64,000 bases of DNA, from contig UCBZ01000010.1 in NCBI GenBank assembly GCA_900470775.1, positions 197,515 to 261,514 on the forward strand, given 5' to 3'. The position numbers were made by a program, and so were the translations under genes. Within the stretch, counting starts at the first letter, position 1; every line of letters starts with the position of its first letter. Under the pieces are notes generated by a model. It ran no database searches, was not told where the DNA came from, and saw nothing but the letters and a program-made list of their open reading frames with translations. Source of the stretch: Hyphomicrobiales bacterium (GTDB lineage Bacteria; Pseudomonadota; Alphaproteobacteria; Rhizobiales; Beijerinckiaceae). Positions 35,788-43,692 of the stretch are shown in pieces.

Positions 35788-36162
35788 TCAGCCGATCGAG
35801 CGCTCAATCACCTTCATCACCGTTTCCCTGAGATCGGCGATGGTGAAGGGCTTGGTCATCACCTCAGAGACGATCGCTTCGAGGCTGCGGGCGCGCTCGC
35901 GCTGCTCGGCATAACCCGTCATCAGCATGATCGTCAGGTCGGGAAAGGTCTGCTTGGCGGCCAGCGCCAGCGCGATCCCGTCCATCAGCGGCATGCGAAT
36001 ATCGGTCAGCAGCAGGTCGAAGCGGCCGTCCTCGGCGATCAGCATGTCGAGCGCCTCGGCCCCATCGGCGGCCGTCAGGCAGCTATGCCCGTCCAGCGCC
36101 AGCCCGCGCGCCACCAGCGTCCGCAGGGGTTCCTCGTCATCGACGACCAGAATGCGCGACAT
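35788..36162 (-). CDS. Single-domain response regulator (CpdR-like receiver)
   Basis: A 124-residue receiver domain without an output domain. It starts MSRILVVDDEEPLRTLVARG, with the acidic pair DDE at residues 8-10. The phospho-acceptor Asp lies in LLLTDIRMPLMDG (about 53), the Thr in IMLMTGYA and the Lys in EVMTKPFTIADL. Single receivers such as CpdR in Alphaproteobacteria modulate ClpXP proteolysis, but the C-terminus differs enough that CpdR identity is not certain. It starts 4 bases after the end of hpt, in an operon. Confidence 0.83.
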   Translation of the reverse strand: MSRILVVDDEEPLRTLVARGLALDGHSCLTAADGAEALDMLIAEDGRFDLLLTDIRMPLMDGIALALAAKQTFPDLTIMLMTGYAEQRERARSLEAIVSEVMTKPFTIADLRETVMKVIERSIG

Positions 36163-36166
36163 CGGC

Positions 36167-36727
36167 TCAGATCCCGGGCAGGCCAGCCTGGTCGGCCGTC
36201 TCGATGACGCCGACGAAGGGCAGTTGCCGGTAGGCATGCGCAACGTCCATGCCGTAGCCGACAACGAAATAATCCGGACATTCGAAGCCGACATAGTCCG
36301 GCGTCAGGTTCACCGCCCGCTTGCCCGGCTTCTCGAGCAGCACGACCGTGGAGACCTTGGAGGCTCCGCGCGCCGCCAGCAGATCCTTGGCGAAGGTCAG
36401 GGTGCGGCCCGATTCGAGGATGTCGTCGACGAGCAGGACCTCGCGTCCGCGCACATCGCTCTGCACGTCCCTCAGGATTTCGACCTGGCCGGACGACACG
36501 GTCGCGGCGCGATAGCTCGACAGATGCACGAATTCGACCTGCGGCGTCATGCCGACCCGGTGCATGGCGCGGATCAAATCGGCGACGAACATGAAGCTGC
36601 CCTTGAGCACGGCGACCACGAGCAGATCCGCAGGCGCGGTCTCCGCGATGGCCTGCGCCATCTCGGCGTTGCGGCGCGCGATCGCGTCCTCGTCGTAAAG
36701 CACCCTGATGCGCCGTGGCTCCGGCAT
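36167..36727 (-). CDS. hpt: Hypoxanthine phosphoribosyltransferase
   Basis: A 186-residue purine salvage enzyme that converts hypoxanthine or guanine plus PRPP to IMP or GMP. The motif VVAVLKGSFMFVADL is near residue 35-49. The PRPP loop EVLLVDDILESGRTL is near 95-109. VVLLEKPGKR and YFVVGYGMD close the purine site. The start at 36727 is the family N-terminus; upstream in-frame starts give a proline/arginine-rich leader. The receiver-domain gene follows immediately. Confidence 0.94.
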   Translation of the reverse strand: MPEPRRIRVLYDEDAIARRNAEMAQAIAETAPADLLVVAVLKGSFMFVADLIRAMHRVGMTPQVEFVHLSSYRAATVSSGQVEILRDVQSDVRGREVLLVDDILESGRTLTFAKDLLAARGASKVSTVVLLEKPGKRAVNLTPDYVGFECPDYFVVGYGMDVAHAYRQLPFVGVIETADQAGLPGI

Positions 36728-36892
36728 GGTCTCGTCGTCCTTTCGCGGCACGCCGCCGCCCGGCTTGCGAGAGCCAGCGGGCATGGCGCGGTTCATCGGC
36801 GGGTTCGCCCTGTCAGCAGATTTAGAGCGCCTGACGGGAACTGGATAGGCCCGCATACGGAAAGCGGCTTCTGCGACGTCAGGCGCAATGCG

Positions 36893-37660
36893 TCAATGCG
36901 TGCTGGCGGCGCTGACCGGCACTGAGGCGGCAAAGCGCACCAGCACGGTCTGGCCGGTCGCAGGCGGCGCCGCGAGCCTCGCGCGGAAGCGCATCAGCTC
37001 GGATGGCTCCAGTTCAGCGCGCGGTGGATCGGTCTTCCAGGTGTAGAGCGTTTGTCCCGCAGCATCCTTCACTGCGACCTCGATCGGCGGCACCGTCGTA
37101 TTGCCCCGGGCGATGTTGGTCACGTCACCCTCGACCACGAGAAAGCGACCGGCGCCGTCCTCGATCAGGCCGCTCTCGATCGAGCTCAACTTCAGGCCGC
37201 GGACATTGACCGGCAACCCCAGCGTCTCGAAGACAGCGGCGAGTTGCGGCGCGCTGCGCACGGCGCGGTCGCGCTGCCAGACCAGAAGTCCGAGCAGGGC
37301 GAACCCGGCGAGCGCCAGCATGGCGGGAACGGTAGCGCTGCCGAGCAAGGCCTTGCCGCCCTTCGAAAAGGCTTTGCGGCCGGTCCGGCGCTTGCGCGGC
37401 GGTGGCGCCTGATTGATCTCGGTGTCGTCGCCCTGCTCGGCCGCAAGGGCCGAGACCTGCGCCTCGATCGCCGCGGCCTGCGCCAGCTCCTCGTTCAGCA
37501 GCGCCTGCGTCTCTTCGGCGGTCGGAGCGTCCGGAAATTCCTCGGGCATGACATGCCACAGGGTCTGGCAGCTCGCGCAACGCACCTTGCGGCCGTCGGG
37601 ACCGAGCTTGGCCACATCGAGTTCATATCGGCTGGCACAGGATGGGCAGACGATGAGCAT
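36893..37660 (-). CDS. MJ0042-type zinc-ribbon membrane protein
   Basis: 255 residues. The N-terminal zinc ribbon CPSCASRYELDVAKLG followed by KVRCASCQTLWHV has two CxxC pairs (about residues 5-8 and 28-31). A charged linker and a basic stretch (PPPRKRRTGRK) lead to one transmembrane helix (AMLALAGFALLGLLVW, about 114-129). The remaining C-terminal 120 residues form a periplasmic beta-rich domain of the DUF3426 type. It is divergent from ftsE, an arrangement common in Hyphomicrobiales. The function is unknown, perhaps linked to division or the envelope. Confidence 0.85.
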   Translation of the reverse strand: MLIVCPSCASRYELDVAKLGPDGRKVRCASCQTLWHVMPEEFPDAPTAEETQALLNEELAQAAAIEAQVSALAAEQGDDTEINQAPPPRKRRTGRKAFSKGGKALLGSATVPAMLALAGFALLGLLVWQRDRAVRSAPQLAAVFETLGLPVNVRGLKLSSIESGLIEDGAGRFLVVEGDVTNIARGNTTVPPIEVAVKDAAGQTLYTWKTDPPRAELEPSELMRFRARLAAPPATGQTVLVRFAASVPVSAASTH

Positions 37661-37951
37661 GGCGGTCGCCGGAGGCTCCTTGGCGTGGCGGATCGGGACC
37701 CGCGGGAACGGGCGTCTTGGCGGGCGTCTTGGCTTGAGCCTTCCACCGAGCTGGCAGCCGGTTCAAGCCCCGGCGCCCACTGCCGCGGACACCTGCTTCA
37801 TTGGCGGGGTTTATGGTTAACGCCGCGTGAAGAACTCTGCGCCATGCTCCGCTTCGCGGCGGCTTTCCGATCGGCCGCGCAAGCGGTGTAGGATCGGTAA
37901 CGGAGATTCGCGGATGATCGGATTCGCGAGGCGCGTGCAGGGACATCGGGA
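37661..37951. other. Divergent intergenic region before ftsE
   Basis: 291 bases between the zinc-ribbon gene and ftsE. I see no small gene with a convincing ribosome site, no repeat copy and no strong hairpin. It should contain the promoters of both units. Confidence 0.4.
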
Positions 37952-38611
37952 TTGGTTCGGTTCGAAAATGTCGGCCTGCGATATGGCATGGGCCCCGAGG
38001 TGCTGAAGGACATCAACTTCAGCATCGCGCCGCGCTCGTTCCAGTATCTCACCGGGCCGTCCGGCGCCGGCAAGACGACCCTGATGCGCCTGATCCTGAT
38101 GGCGCTGAAGCCGACGCGCGGCCTCGTCAACCTGTTCGGGCAGGACGTCTCGCGGCTCGATGCCGCGACGCTGACGGCCTTTCGCCGCCGCATGGGCGTG
38201 GTCTTCCAGGATTTCCGCCTGCTCGATCACCTGACCGTCTACGAGAACGTCTCGCTGCCTCTGCGCGTGCTCGGCAAGGAGGAGACGAGCTACCGCGCTG
38301 AGGTCGTCGAGCTCCTGCGCTGGGTCGGCCTGGGCGAGCGCATGCATGCCGTACCGCCCGTGCTGTCGGGCGGCGAGAAGCAGCGCGCCGCGATCGCGCG
38401 TGCTCTGATCGGCCGGCCCGAACTGCTGCTCGCCGACGAGCCGACCGGCAATGTCGATCCAGGCCTCGGCAGACGCCTGCTGCGCCTGTTCATGGAGCTG
38501 CAGTCGCTCGGCACCGCCGTCATCATCGCGACCCATGATCTCGGCCTGATGGAGCTCTACGACGCGCCGCGCCTCGTCCTTGCCGACGGCCATCTCCATG
38601 TCGATTCCTGA
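37952..38611 (+). CDS. ftsE: Cell division ATP-binding protein FtsE
   Basis: A 219-residue ABC ATPase that partners FtsX to activate cell-wall hydrolases at the septum. It has Walker A GPSGAGKTT (about residues 35-43), Q-loop VVFQDFRLLDHLTV, signature LSGGEKQRAAIARAL and Walker B LLLADEPTGNVD. The start is TTG 37952 (TTGGTTCGGTTC), preceded by CGGGA; no ATG precedes the conserved N-terminus. ftsX follows with an overlap. Confidence 0.93.
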   Translation: MVRFENVGLRYGMGPEVLKDINFSIAPRSFQYLTGPSGAGKTTLMRLILMALKPTRGLVNLFGQDVSRLDAATLTAFRRRMGVVFQDFRLLDHLTVYENVSLPLRVLGKEETSYRAEVVELLRWVGLGERMHAVPPVLSGGEKQRAAIARALIGRPELLLADEPTGNVDPGLGRRLLRLFMELQSLGTAVIIATHDLGLMELYDAPRLVLADGHLHVDS

Positions 38612-39590
38612 TTCCATGTCGACGTCAGAATCAGGCAGCCGCGAGTACGAGCCGCAGGAGCGGGCGCTGCCGAGCAATCTGCGGCGCGAGCAGCCGCTGG
38701 TCCCGGTCGATTCGGTCGCCGGCCGCGCGCTGATGGCGGTGATCGCGATCCTGACCTTTCTCGCCGCGCTCAGCGCCGGCGCCGCCGTGCTCGCCGCCCG
38801 CGCCTCCGAGCAGTGGCGCGGCGCGGTCGCCAACGAAATGACGATCCAGATCCGGCCCGATTCGCGCCGCGATATCGAGGCCGACATCGGCCGCGCCGTG
38901 GCGATGGCCCAGGCCACGCAAGGGATTGAATCCGTGCGCGCCGTGCCGAGGGCTGAATCGGACAAGCTCCTCGAACCCTGGCTCGGCACCGGGCTCGATC
39001 TGATCGAGCTGCCGGTGCCCCGGCTGATCGTGCTCAGGCTCAAATCCGGTTCCGGCCCAGATCTTGCTGCTTTGGGAGCGGCGTTGCGGCGCGAGGTTCC
39101 AACCGCCATCCTCGACGATCACCGCCTCTGGGTCCGCAGGCTCTCGACCATGGCGAGCACCATCATTCTCTCCGGCACGGCCATCGTGCTGCTGGTGCTG
39201 GCAGCGGCGGCGCTGGCAGTCGCCTTCGCCACGCGCGGCGCCATGGCCGGCAGCCGCGACAGCGTTGAGGTCCTACATCTCGTCGGCGCGGACGATGCCT
39301 TCATCGCGCGCGAATTCCAGAGCCGCTTCGTCAGGCTCGGCCTCAGGGGCGGGGCCATCGGCGGGCTTGCCGCGATCGTCGTCATCGCCGCGCTGGGCTT
39401 TCTCTCCTCGCGCTGGAGCGCGGCTCCGGAGGGCGAGCAGCTCCAGGCGATGTTCGGGGCTTTCGAGATCGGCTGGTCCGGCTATGTCGCGGTCGTTCTG
39501 GTGGCGATGGTGGTGGCGGCGATCTCGGGGCTCGTCTCGCGCTTCACCGTCCGGCACCATCTGCGGGTGCTGGCCTGGGGGGCGGCATGA
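38598..39590 (+). CDS. ftsX: Cell division protein FtsX (permease-like)
   Basis: A 330-residue four-helix membrane protein. TM1 is VAGRALMAVIAILTFLAALSAGAAVLAA (about residues 44-70). A periplasmic loop of about 100 residues (SEQWRGAVANEMTIQIRP onward) precedes the remaining helices STIILSGTAIVLLVLAAAA, GGLAAIVVIAALGFL and YVAVVLVAMVVAAISG. It overlaps ftsE by 14 bases; ATG 38616, just after the ftsE stop, is an alternative start. It couples FtsE ATPase activity to peptidoglycan hydrolase activation. Confidence 0.9.
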   Translation: MSIPDSMSTSESGSREYEPQERALPSNLRREQPLVPVDSVAGRALMAVIAILTFLAALSAGAAVLAARASEQWRGAVANEMTIQIRPDSRRDIEADIGRAVAMAQATQGIESVRAVPRAESDKLLEPWLGTGLDLIELPVPRLIVLRLKSGSGPDLAALGAALRREVPTAILDDHRLWVRRLSTMASTIILSGTAIVLLVLAAAALAVAFATRGAMAGSRDSVEVLHLVGADDAFIAREFQSRFVRLGLRGGAIGGLAAIVVIAALGFLSSRWSAAPEGEQLQAMFGAFEIGWSGYVAVVLVAMVVAAISGLVSRFTVRHHLRVLAWGAA

Positions 39591-39687
39591 TGCCTCGGCA
39601 CGGTCCGCAGCGGCTTAACCTTTGTGGCAGGGCAGCTCCGCGCCCTGCCGTCCTTATGCCAGATTGCCGCTCTAGGTTGCGGATGTC

Positions 39688-40497
39688 ATGGCGATGATCG
39701 GAACGAGGCAGGAGCCACTGGCCTATGCCGCGCGCGGCAAGACGTCGGCGCCCGCCACCTCGGCGCCGGCCATACGCCCGCGCGTCTGGCGCGTCCTGCT
39801 CTGGACCGCACTGGTCCTGTGCTGCGCGATCATCGTCGTGCTCGGCCTCGGATATATCCGCTTCGGGTCCGGCATCGTCGGCCGCGAACCGGTCGCGGTA
39901 CCCCGCACCGATGCCATCGTCGTGGTCACCGGCGGCTCGCAGCGCGTCGGCGACGCCATCGGCCTGCTCGGCGCCGATCGGGGTTCGCGCCTGCTGATAT
40001 CGGGCGTCAACGAGAAGACCGGCCGCGAGGAGCTGGCCAAGCTCAACCCCTCGGCACGCGAGCTCCTCGCCTGCTGCGTCGATCTCGACTATCGCGCCCG
40101 CAACACCATCGGCAACGCCATCGAGGCGCGTCGCTGGCTGCGCCGGCATGGCTTCCGCTCGCTGCTGGTGGTGACCTCGAACTACCACATGCCACGTACC
40201 ATCGCCGAGTTCGCCCACGCCATGCCCGGCATTCGTCTCGTGCCGCATCCGGTGGTGACCGACCAGATCGACACCGGCGGCTGGTGGAGCCGCTGGAGCA
40301 CCATCAAGGTGCTGGTGCCTGAATACGGCAAATATCTCGCCGCCCGCCTGCGCGGCATGGTCGAGAGCGACCCCGAAACCTCGCGGCTTTCGATCATCAT
40401 CGGCGGCCGCAAGCCGATCTCGCAGAAGCCCGCCGAGCTCATGGGACCCGAGCAGGAAAGACGCAGCCAGTTGAAAAACGGCCGCCAGGACGGCTGA
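39688..40497 (+). CDS. YdcF/ElyC-family (DUF218) envelope protein
   Basis: 269 residues. One N-terminal transmembrane helix (LLWTALVLCCAIIVVLGLGYI, about residues 37-57) precedes the DUF218 domain: TDAIVVVTGGSQRVGDAIGLL, LLISGVNEKTG and VVTSNYHMPRT. ElyC/SanA proteins of this domain act in peptidoglycan and undecaprenyl-carrier metabolism. Its position between ftsX and plsC is conserved in many Hyphomicrobiales, consistent with an envelope role. Confidence 0.86.
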   Translation: MAMIGTRQEPLAYAARGKTSAPATSAPAIRPRVWRVLLWTALVLCCAIIVVLGLGYIRFGSGIVGREPVAVPRTDAIVVVTGGSQRVGDAIGLLGADRGSRLLISGVNEKTGREELAKLNPSARELLACCVDLDYRARNTIGNAIEARRWLRRHGFRSLLVVTSNYHMPRTIAEFAHAMPGIRLVPHPVVTDQIDTGGWWSRWSTIKVLVPEYGKYLAARLRGMVESDPETSRLSIIIGGRKPISQKPAELMGPEQERRSQLKNGRQDG

Positions 40498-40547
40498 CAT
40501 CACGCTCGGCGCTTGACGGCAGCGGGGCGGCAAGGTCTTTGCGCGCC

Positions 40548-41333
40548 ATGCTGATCCTGCGCTCGCTCGTCTTCAACGTCCTGTTCTATGTGAACCTGGC
40601 CCTCTGGCTGGTGTTTGCGGCGTTTCCCGCGCTGCTGCTGCCGCGCCGCGCTTTGCTCGCGGTCACGTTCGGCTGGGCCACGACCGCGCTCTGGCTGATG
40701 CGGATCGTCGCCGGGACGAAATACGAAATCAACGGGCGCGAGAACATTCCCCAGGGCGGCATCATCGTCGCTGCGAAGCACCAGTCCTTCTGGGAAACCT
40801 TCGTGCTGATGATGCTCTTCAAGGACCCGATCTTCATCCTGAAGCGCGAACTGACCTGGATCCCGTTCTTCGGCTGGTGCCTCTACAAGTTCAGGATGAT
40901 CCCTGTCGATCGCGGCGGCAAGGCGCGCGCGCTCGCCCAGGTCACGCGCCGCGCCAAGATCGAGCTTCGCGACAACCACCGCCAGCTCCTGATCTTTCCG
41001 GAGGGCACGCGCCGGCCGGCCGGCGCGGAGCCCGCCTACAAGTTCGGCGTCGCCCATCTCTATGCCGAGCTGAACCTGCCCTGTGTGCCGATCGCGCTGA
41101 ATTCCGGCCTCTATTGGCCGCGCCGCAAATTCCTGCGCCGGCCCGGCACGATCCGGCTCGAGATCCTGCCGCCAATCGCGCCCGGACTGAGCAAGGCCGT
41201 ATTCCAGACCCTGCTGCAGGAGCGTATCGAGACCACCAGCGAGCGGCTGCTGATGCAGGGCCGCGCCGAACTGGCCCGGCTCGGGCTGGACCCGCTGGCC
41301 GACACTGCTGACACGCCACGGCAGCAGGCCTGA
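40548..41333 (+). CDS. plsC: 1-acyl-sn-glycerol-3-phosphate acyltransferase (PlsC family)
   Basis: About 261 residues. A hydrophobic N-terminal helix (LVFNVLFYVNLALWLVFAAF) is followed by the acyltransferase motifs: motif I AAKHQSFWETF (H-x4-E rather than the usual H-x4-D), motif II KRELTWIPFFGW and motif III LLIFPEGTRRP, with VPIALNSGLYW as motif IV. The acid in motif I is therefore Glu, a variant seen in some alphaproteobacterial members. It makes phosphatidic acid at the inner membrane. ATG 40548 is preferred over an in-frame TTG 9 bases upstream. Confidence 0.9.
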   Translation: MLILRSLVFNVLFYVNLALWLVFAAFPALLLPRRALLAVTFGWATTALWLMRIVAGTKYEINGRENIPQGGIIVAAKHQSFWETFVLMMLFKDPIFILKRELTWIPFFGWCLYKFRMIPVDRGGKARALAQVTRRAKIELRDNHRQLLIFPEGTRRPAGAEPAYKFGVAHLYAELNLPCVPIALNSGLYWPRRKFLRRPGTIRLEILPPIAPGLSKAVFQTLLQERIETTSERLLMQGRAELARLGLDPLADTADTPRQQA

Positions 41334-41352
41334 TCCCCGTCGCTCACAGACC

Positions 41353-41385
41353 TTGACTTGAAGCGCGTTCGTTCTCATTTTGTTT
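41353..41385 (+). promoter_or_regulatory. Promoter with possible LexA box
   Basis: TTGACT at 41353-41358 is a good -35, and a weak -10 (CATTTT) lies 17 bases on. Overlapping it, GTTC-TCATTTT-GTTT at 41371-41385 matches the alphaproteobacterial LexA site GTTC-N7-GTTC in 7 of 8 defined bases. It precedes the hypothetical gene at 41407 and suggests SOS control; the last half-site mismatch keeps this tentative. Confidence 0.45.
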
Positions 41386-41406
41386 TCAGAACAAAGGAGG
41401 AACGAT

Positions 41407-41874
41407 ATGGCTGCCCTCGCTTATCGCCACCACGACCTGCGCCGCACCGACGGGCGCCAGAACGATCTCTTCGCCCAGGCGCCGATCTCCCAGGGCCGTT
41501 TCGCGGAGGACCTTTTTGCCGAGCATGATGAAGCGCCGACGGCCCGCGAGATGCCGATGCGCAGCACGGCCGGCCTCGGCGAGCGCCGCTTCACCGCCTG
41601 GCGCGGCCGCTCCGGCCAGCGCTATGTCGCCTCGATCTTCGCGATCGGCGACGGGCACGCCCTCGGCTTCACCGATGCGGTCCTGTTGGCGGTCTCCGCC
41701 GACCGGCGCATCCTGGCGGCCCGCGACAGCGGCCCCTTCGGCATCGAGGCGGCGCTGACCCGCTGGCAGCAGGCGGTCGCGCTGGCCGGCGCCAGCGAGA
41801 TCCACGTCCATCTCCTGGCCGAGGACGGCATCAGCCGCCGCGCCGCGCTGCTCGACCTGATGCCCGAGGTTTGA
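41407..41874 (+). CDS. Conserved hypothetical protein
   Basis: 155 residues, no recognised family. It begins MAALAYRHHDLRRTDGRQ and has an excellent AAAGGAGG site 7 bases before ATG 41407; an ATG at 41380 falls inside the promoter. The first 50 residues look disordered and charged. The rest is a compact alpha/beta domain (RYVASIFAIGDGHALGFTDAVLLAVSADRR, then EIHVHLLAEDG). No transmembrane helix or signal peptide is visible. It is convergent with the ChaC gene, 4 bases away. A possible LexA box upstream suggests a DNA-damage link. Confidence 0.75.
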   Translation: MAALAYRHHDLRRTDGRQNDLFAQAPISQGRFAEDLFAEHDEAPTAREMPMRSTAGLGERRFTAWRGRSGQRYVASIFAIGDGHALGFTDAVLLAVSADRRILAARDSGPFGIEAALTRWQQAVALAGASEIHVHLLAEDGISRRAALLDLMPEV

Positions 41875-41878
41875 GCCC

Positions 41879-42451
41879 TTAAAGCTTCGGGCGAGGAGCG
41901 GCGCCCGGCGCCAGCGCATGGGCGAGCCCGGCCAGAACCGGGTCGAAGATGCCCATCTTGCGCAGAGACTCGTCGGTCAGCAGGACATAGTCGGGATTCT
42001 CGCCTGAACTGCCCCGGCCATGGCGCACCAGTTCGAGCTGCTGCTCGCGCGGCAGACGCCCGGCATATTGCAGGTGCCGGCGGTCGGCGACATAGACCAG
42101 CGCCTTGACGTTGCGACCATCCTCCAGACGCACCGACATGTGGCGTTCGAGATAGACTGCCGTCGCCTGCTCGCGGGCGCGTAGATAATCCACCGTCTCC
42201 TGCGCTCGCTCCGCCGCGACGCGAAAGGCGAGCCCCCGGCAGACGCCGCCGCGATCGAGGCCGAGCACCAGGCCGGGCCGCTCCGGCGTGCCGCGATGGA
42301 CATGCGAGAAGATGCACAGCGAGCGGTGATAACCGTGCAGCCGCGCCGGCACGCTCTCCTCAAAGGCAAAGCCGGGCCGCCAGATCAGCGAGCCATAGCC
42401 GAAGACCCAGATCTCCGATGCGCCGAAATCGGATGTCGTTGCCTGCTTCAT
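41879..42451 (-). CDS. ChaC-like gamma-glutamylcyclotransferase
   Basis: A 190-residue cytoplasmic enzyme that cleaves glutathione to 5-oxoproline and Cys-Gly. The substrate-binding loop WVFGYGSLIWRPGF is at about residues 15-28. The catalytic Glu lies in the helix RAREQATAVYLERH near residue 94, as in ChaC family enzymes. The length and fold match the glutathione-specific family. The gene is single, facing the 41407 gene. Confidence 0.9.
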   Translation of the reverse strand: MKQATTSDFGASEIWVFGYGSLIWRPGFAFEESVPARLHGYHRSLCIFSHVHRGTPERPGLVLGLDRGGVCRGLAFRVAAERAQETVDYLRAREQATAVYLERHMSVRLEDGRNVKALVYVADRRHLQYAGRLPREQQLELVRHGRGSSGENPDYVLLTDESLRKMGIFDPVLAGLAHALAPGAAPRPKL

Positions 42452-42581
42452 CCCTGGCGCGTCCCATAATTTGGCCCTGCCGGCCTGCTTGATATCAGGT
42501 GCTGCCCGCGACGGTCGGCTGGCGTCCGTCCCAAGCGGGAGCTAACAATCTCCCTGCATCAGCGCAATGGACCGCCACCGC

Positions 42582-43634
42582 ATGACCGATACCGCTCCCA
42601 GTCGCCGCAGCAGCCGCGCCTGGCTCTATTCCCCCTTCATCGCGCTCGCTCTGGCAGCCGCCGCCTGGACTGGTTTCTGGTTTGTCGTGCGCGGCCGCGT
42701 CATCGACGCCGTCGATACGGCGCTGGCCAAGGAAGCCGGGCTCGGCCGCAGCTGGGACTGTACCGACCGCAGCGTCGGGGGCTTCCCCTTCCGCGTCGAA
42801 TTGCGCTGCGGCACGCTGGCGCTGTCATCGGCTCGCTGGGGCGAGACGGTGCGCGTCCAGACCGGCCCGGCGCTGGCCGTTGGGCAGATCTACACGCCCA
42901 ACCTTGTCATCGCCCAGATCACCGGCCCATTGCAGGCGACGCTGCCCGAGGGCCGCAAGCTCGACCTCGCCTGGACGCGGCTCGAGGCCAGCCTGACCCA
43001 TAATGCCGGCGACCCCGAACGGCTTTCTCTGGTGGTTGCCGGCCCCAGCGCCAGTCTGACCGCACCGGGCCTCAGCCCCGAAAGCTGGCGGGCGACCTCC
43101 CTGGAGGCGCATCTGCGCCGCAACCCGACCCGCCCGGCCACCGATCAGGCTGTCGATCTCGCCATCGCCGCCAAGGGCTCGGTCCTGCCCGCGCTCGACG
43201 CGCTGATGGGCACAGCCGAACCCGGCGACGTCGATATCCAGGCGACGCTGACGCAGGCCGAGGCCTTCAAGATCGGTCTCAACCCGGATGCACTCGAAGC
43301 CTGGCGCAATGCGGCCGGCCAGATCGAACTCACCAGGCTGGTCTCGATCAAGGGCCCCGCCCGCATCGAGGCAACCGGCCAATTCCTGATCGACCAGACC
43401 CACCGTCCTGCCGGCCAGATCCAGGCTTCGCTCGCGGGCATCCGCCAGATCGCCGGCATTCCCGTCGGCGGCATCGCGGCAAGTCTGGGCGGCCTGCTCG
43501 GCGGACGCCTGAGCGCGCAGTTGCCAGGCGTGGCGCCGGGCCTGACCGCTTTGCCGCCTATCGTGCTGCGCGAGGGCCGCGTCTATCTCGGCCCGATCCG
43601 CCTGCCGCTCCAGCCACTGCCGGCGCTGTACTGA
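42582..43634 (+). CDS. DUF2125 domain-containing membrane protein
   Basis: About 350 residues. An N-terminal transmembrane helix (LYSPFIALALAAAAWTGFWFVV, about residues 15-36) anchors a large periplasmic domain of the DUF2125 family: DCTDRSVGGFPFRVELRCG, a Cys pair near residues 60 and 74, then long beta-rich sequence. It is found mainly in Alphaproteobacteria and has no known function. ATG 42567 would add five residues. A terminator hairpin follows the gene. Confidence 0.85.
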   Translation: MTDTAPSRRSSRAWLYSPFIALALAAAAWTGFWFVVRGRVIDAVDTALAKEAGLGRSWDCTDRSVGGFPFRVELRCGTLALSSARWGETVRVQTGPALAVGQIYTPNLVIAQITGPLQATLPEGRKLDLAWTRLEASLTHNAGDPERLSLVVAGPSASLTAPGLSPESWRATSLEAHLRRNPTRPATDQAVDLAIAAKGSVLPALDALMGTAEPGDVDIQATLTQAEAFKIGLNPDALEAWRNAAGQIELTRLVSIKGPARIEATGQFLIDQTHRPAGQIQASLAGIRQIAGIPVGGIAASLGGLLGGRLSAQLPGVAPGLTALPPIVLREGRVYLGPIRLPLQPLPALY

Positions 43635-43644
43635 CCAACAAAAA

Positions 43645-43665
43645 GGGGCGCGGAAACCGCGCCCC
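43645..43665 (-). terminator. Rho-independent terminator for rpoH
   Basis: GGGGCGCGG, loop AAA, CCGCGCCCC is a perfect 9-bp stem. On the minus strand it is followed by TTTTTG, the correct orientation to end rpoH. It may also serve the convergent DUF2125 gene. Confidence 0.9.
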
Positions 43666-43692
43666 TGAATCTCGATTGCAGAGCCGAACGTG

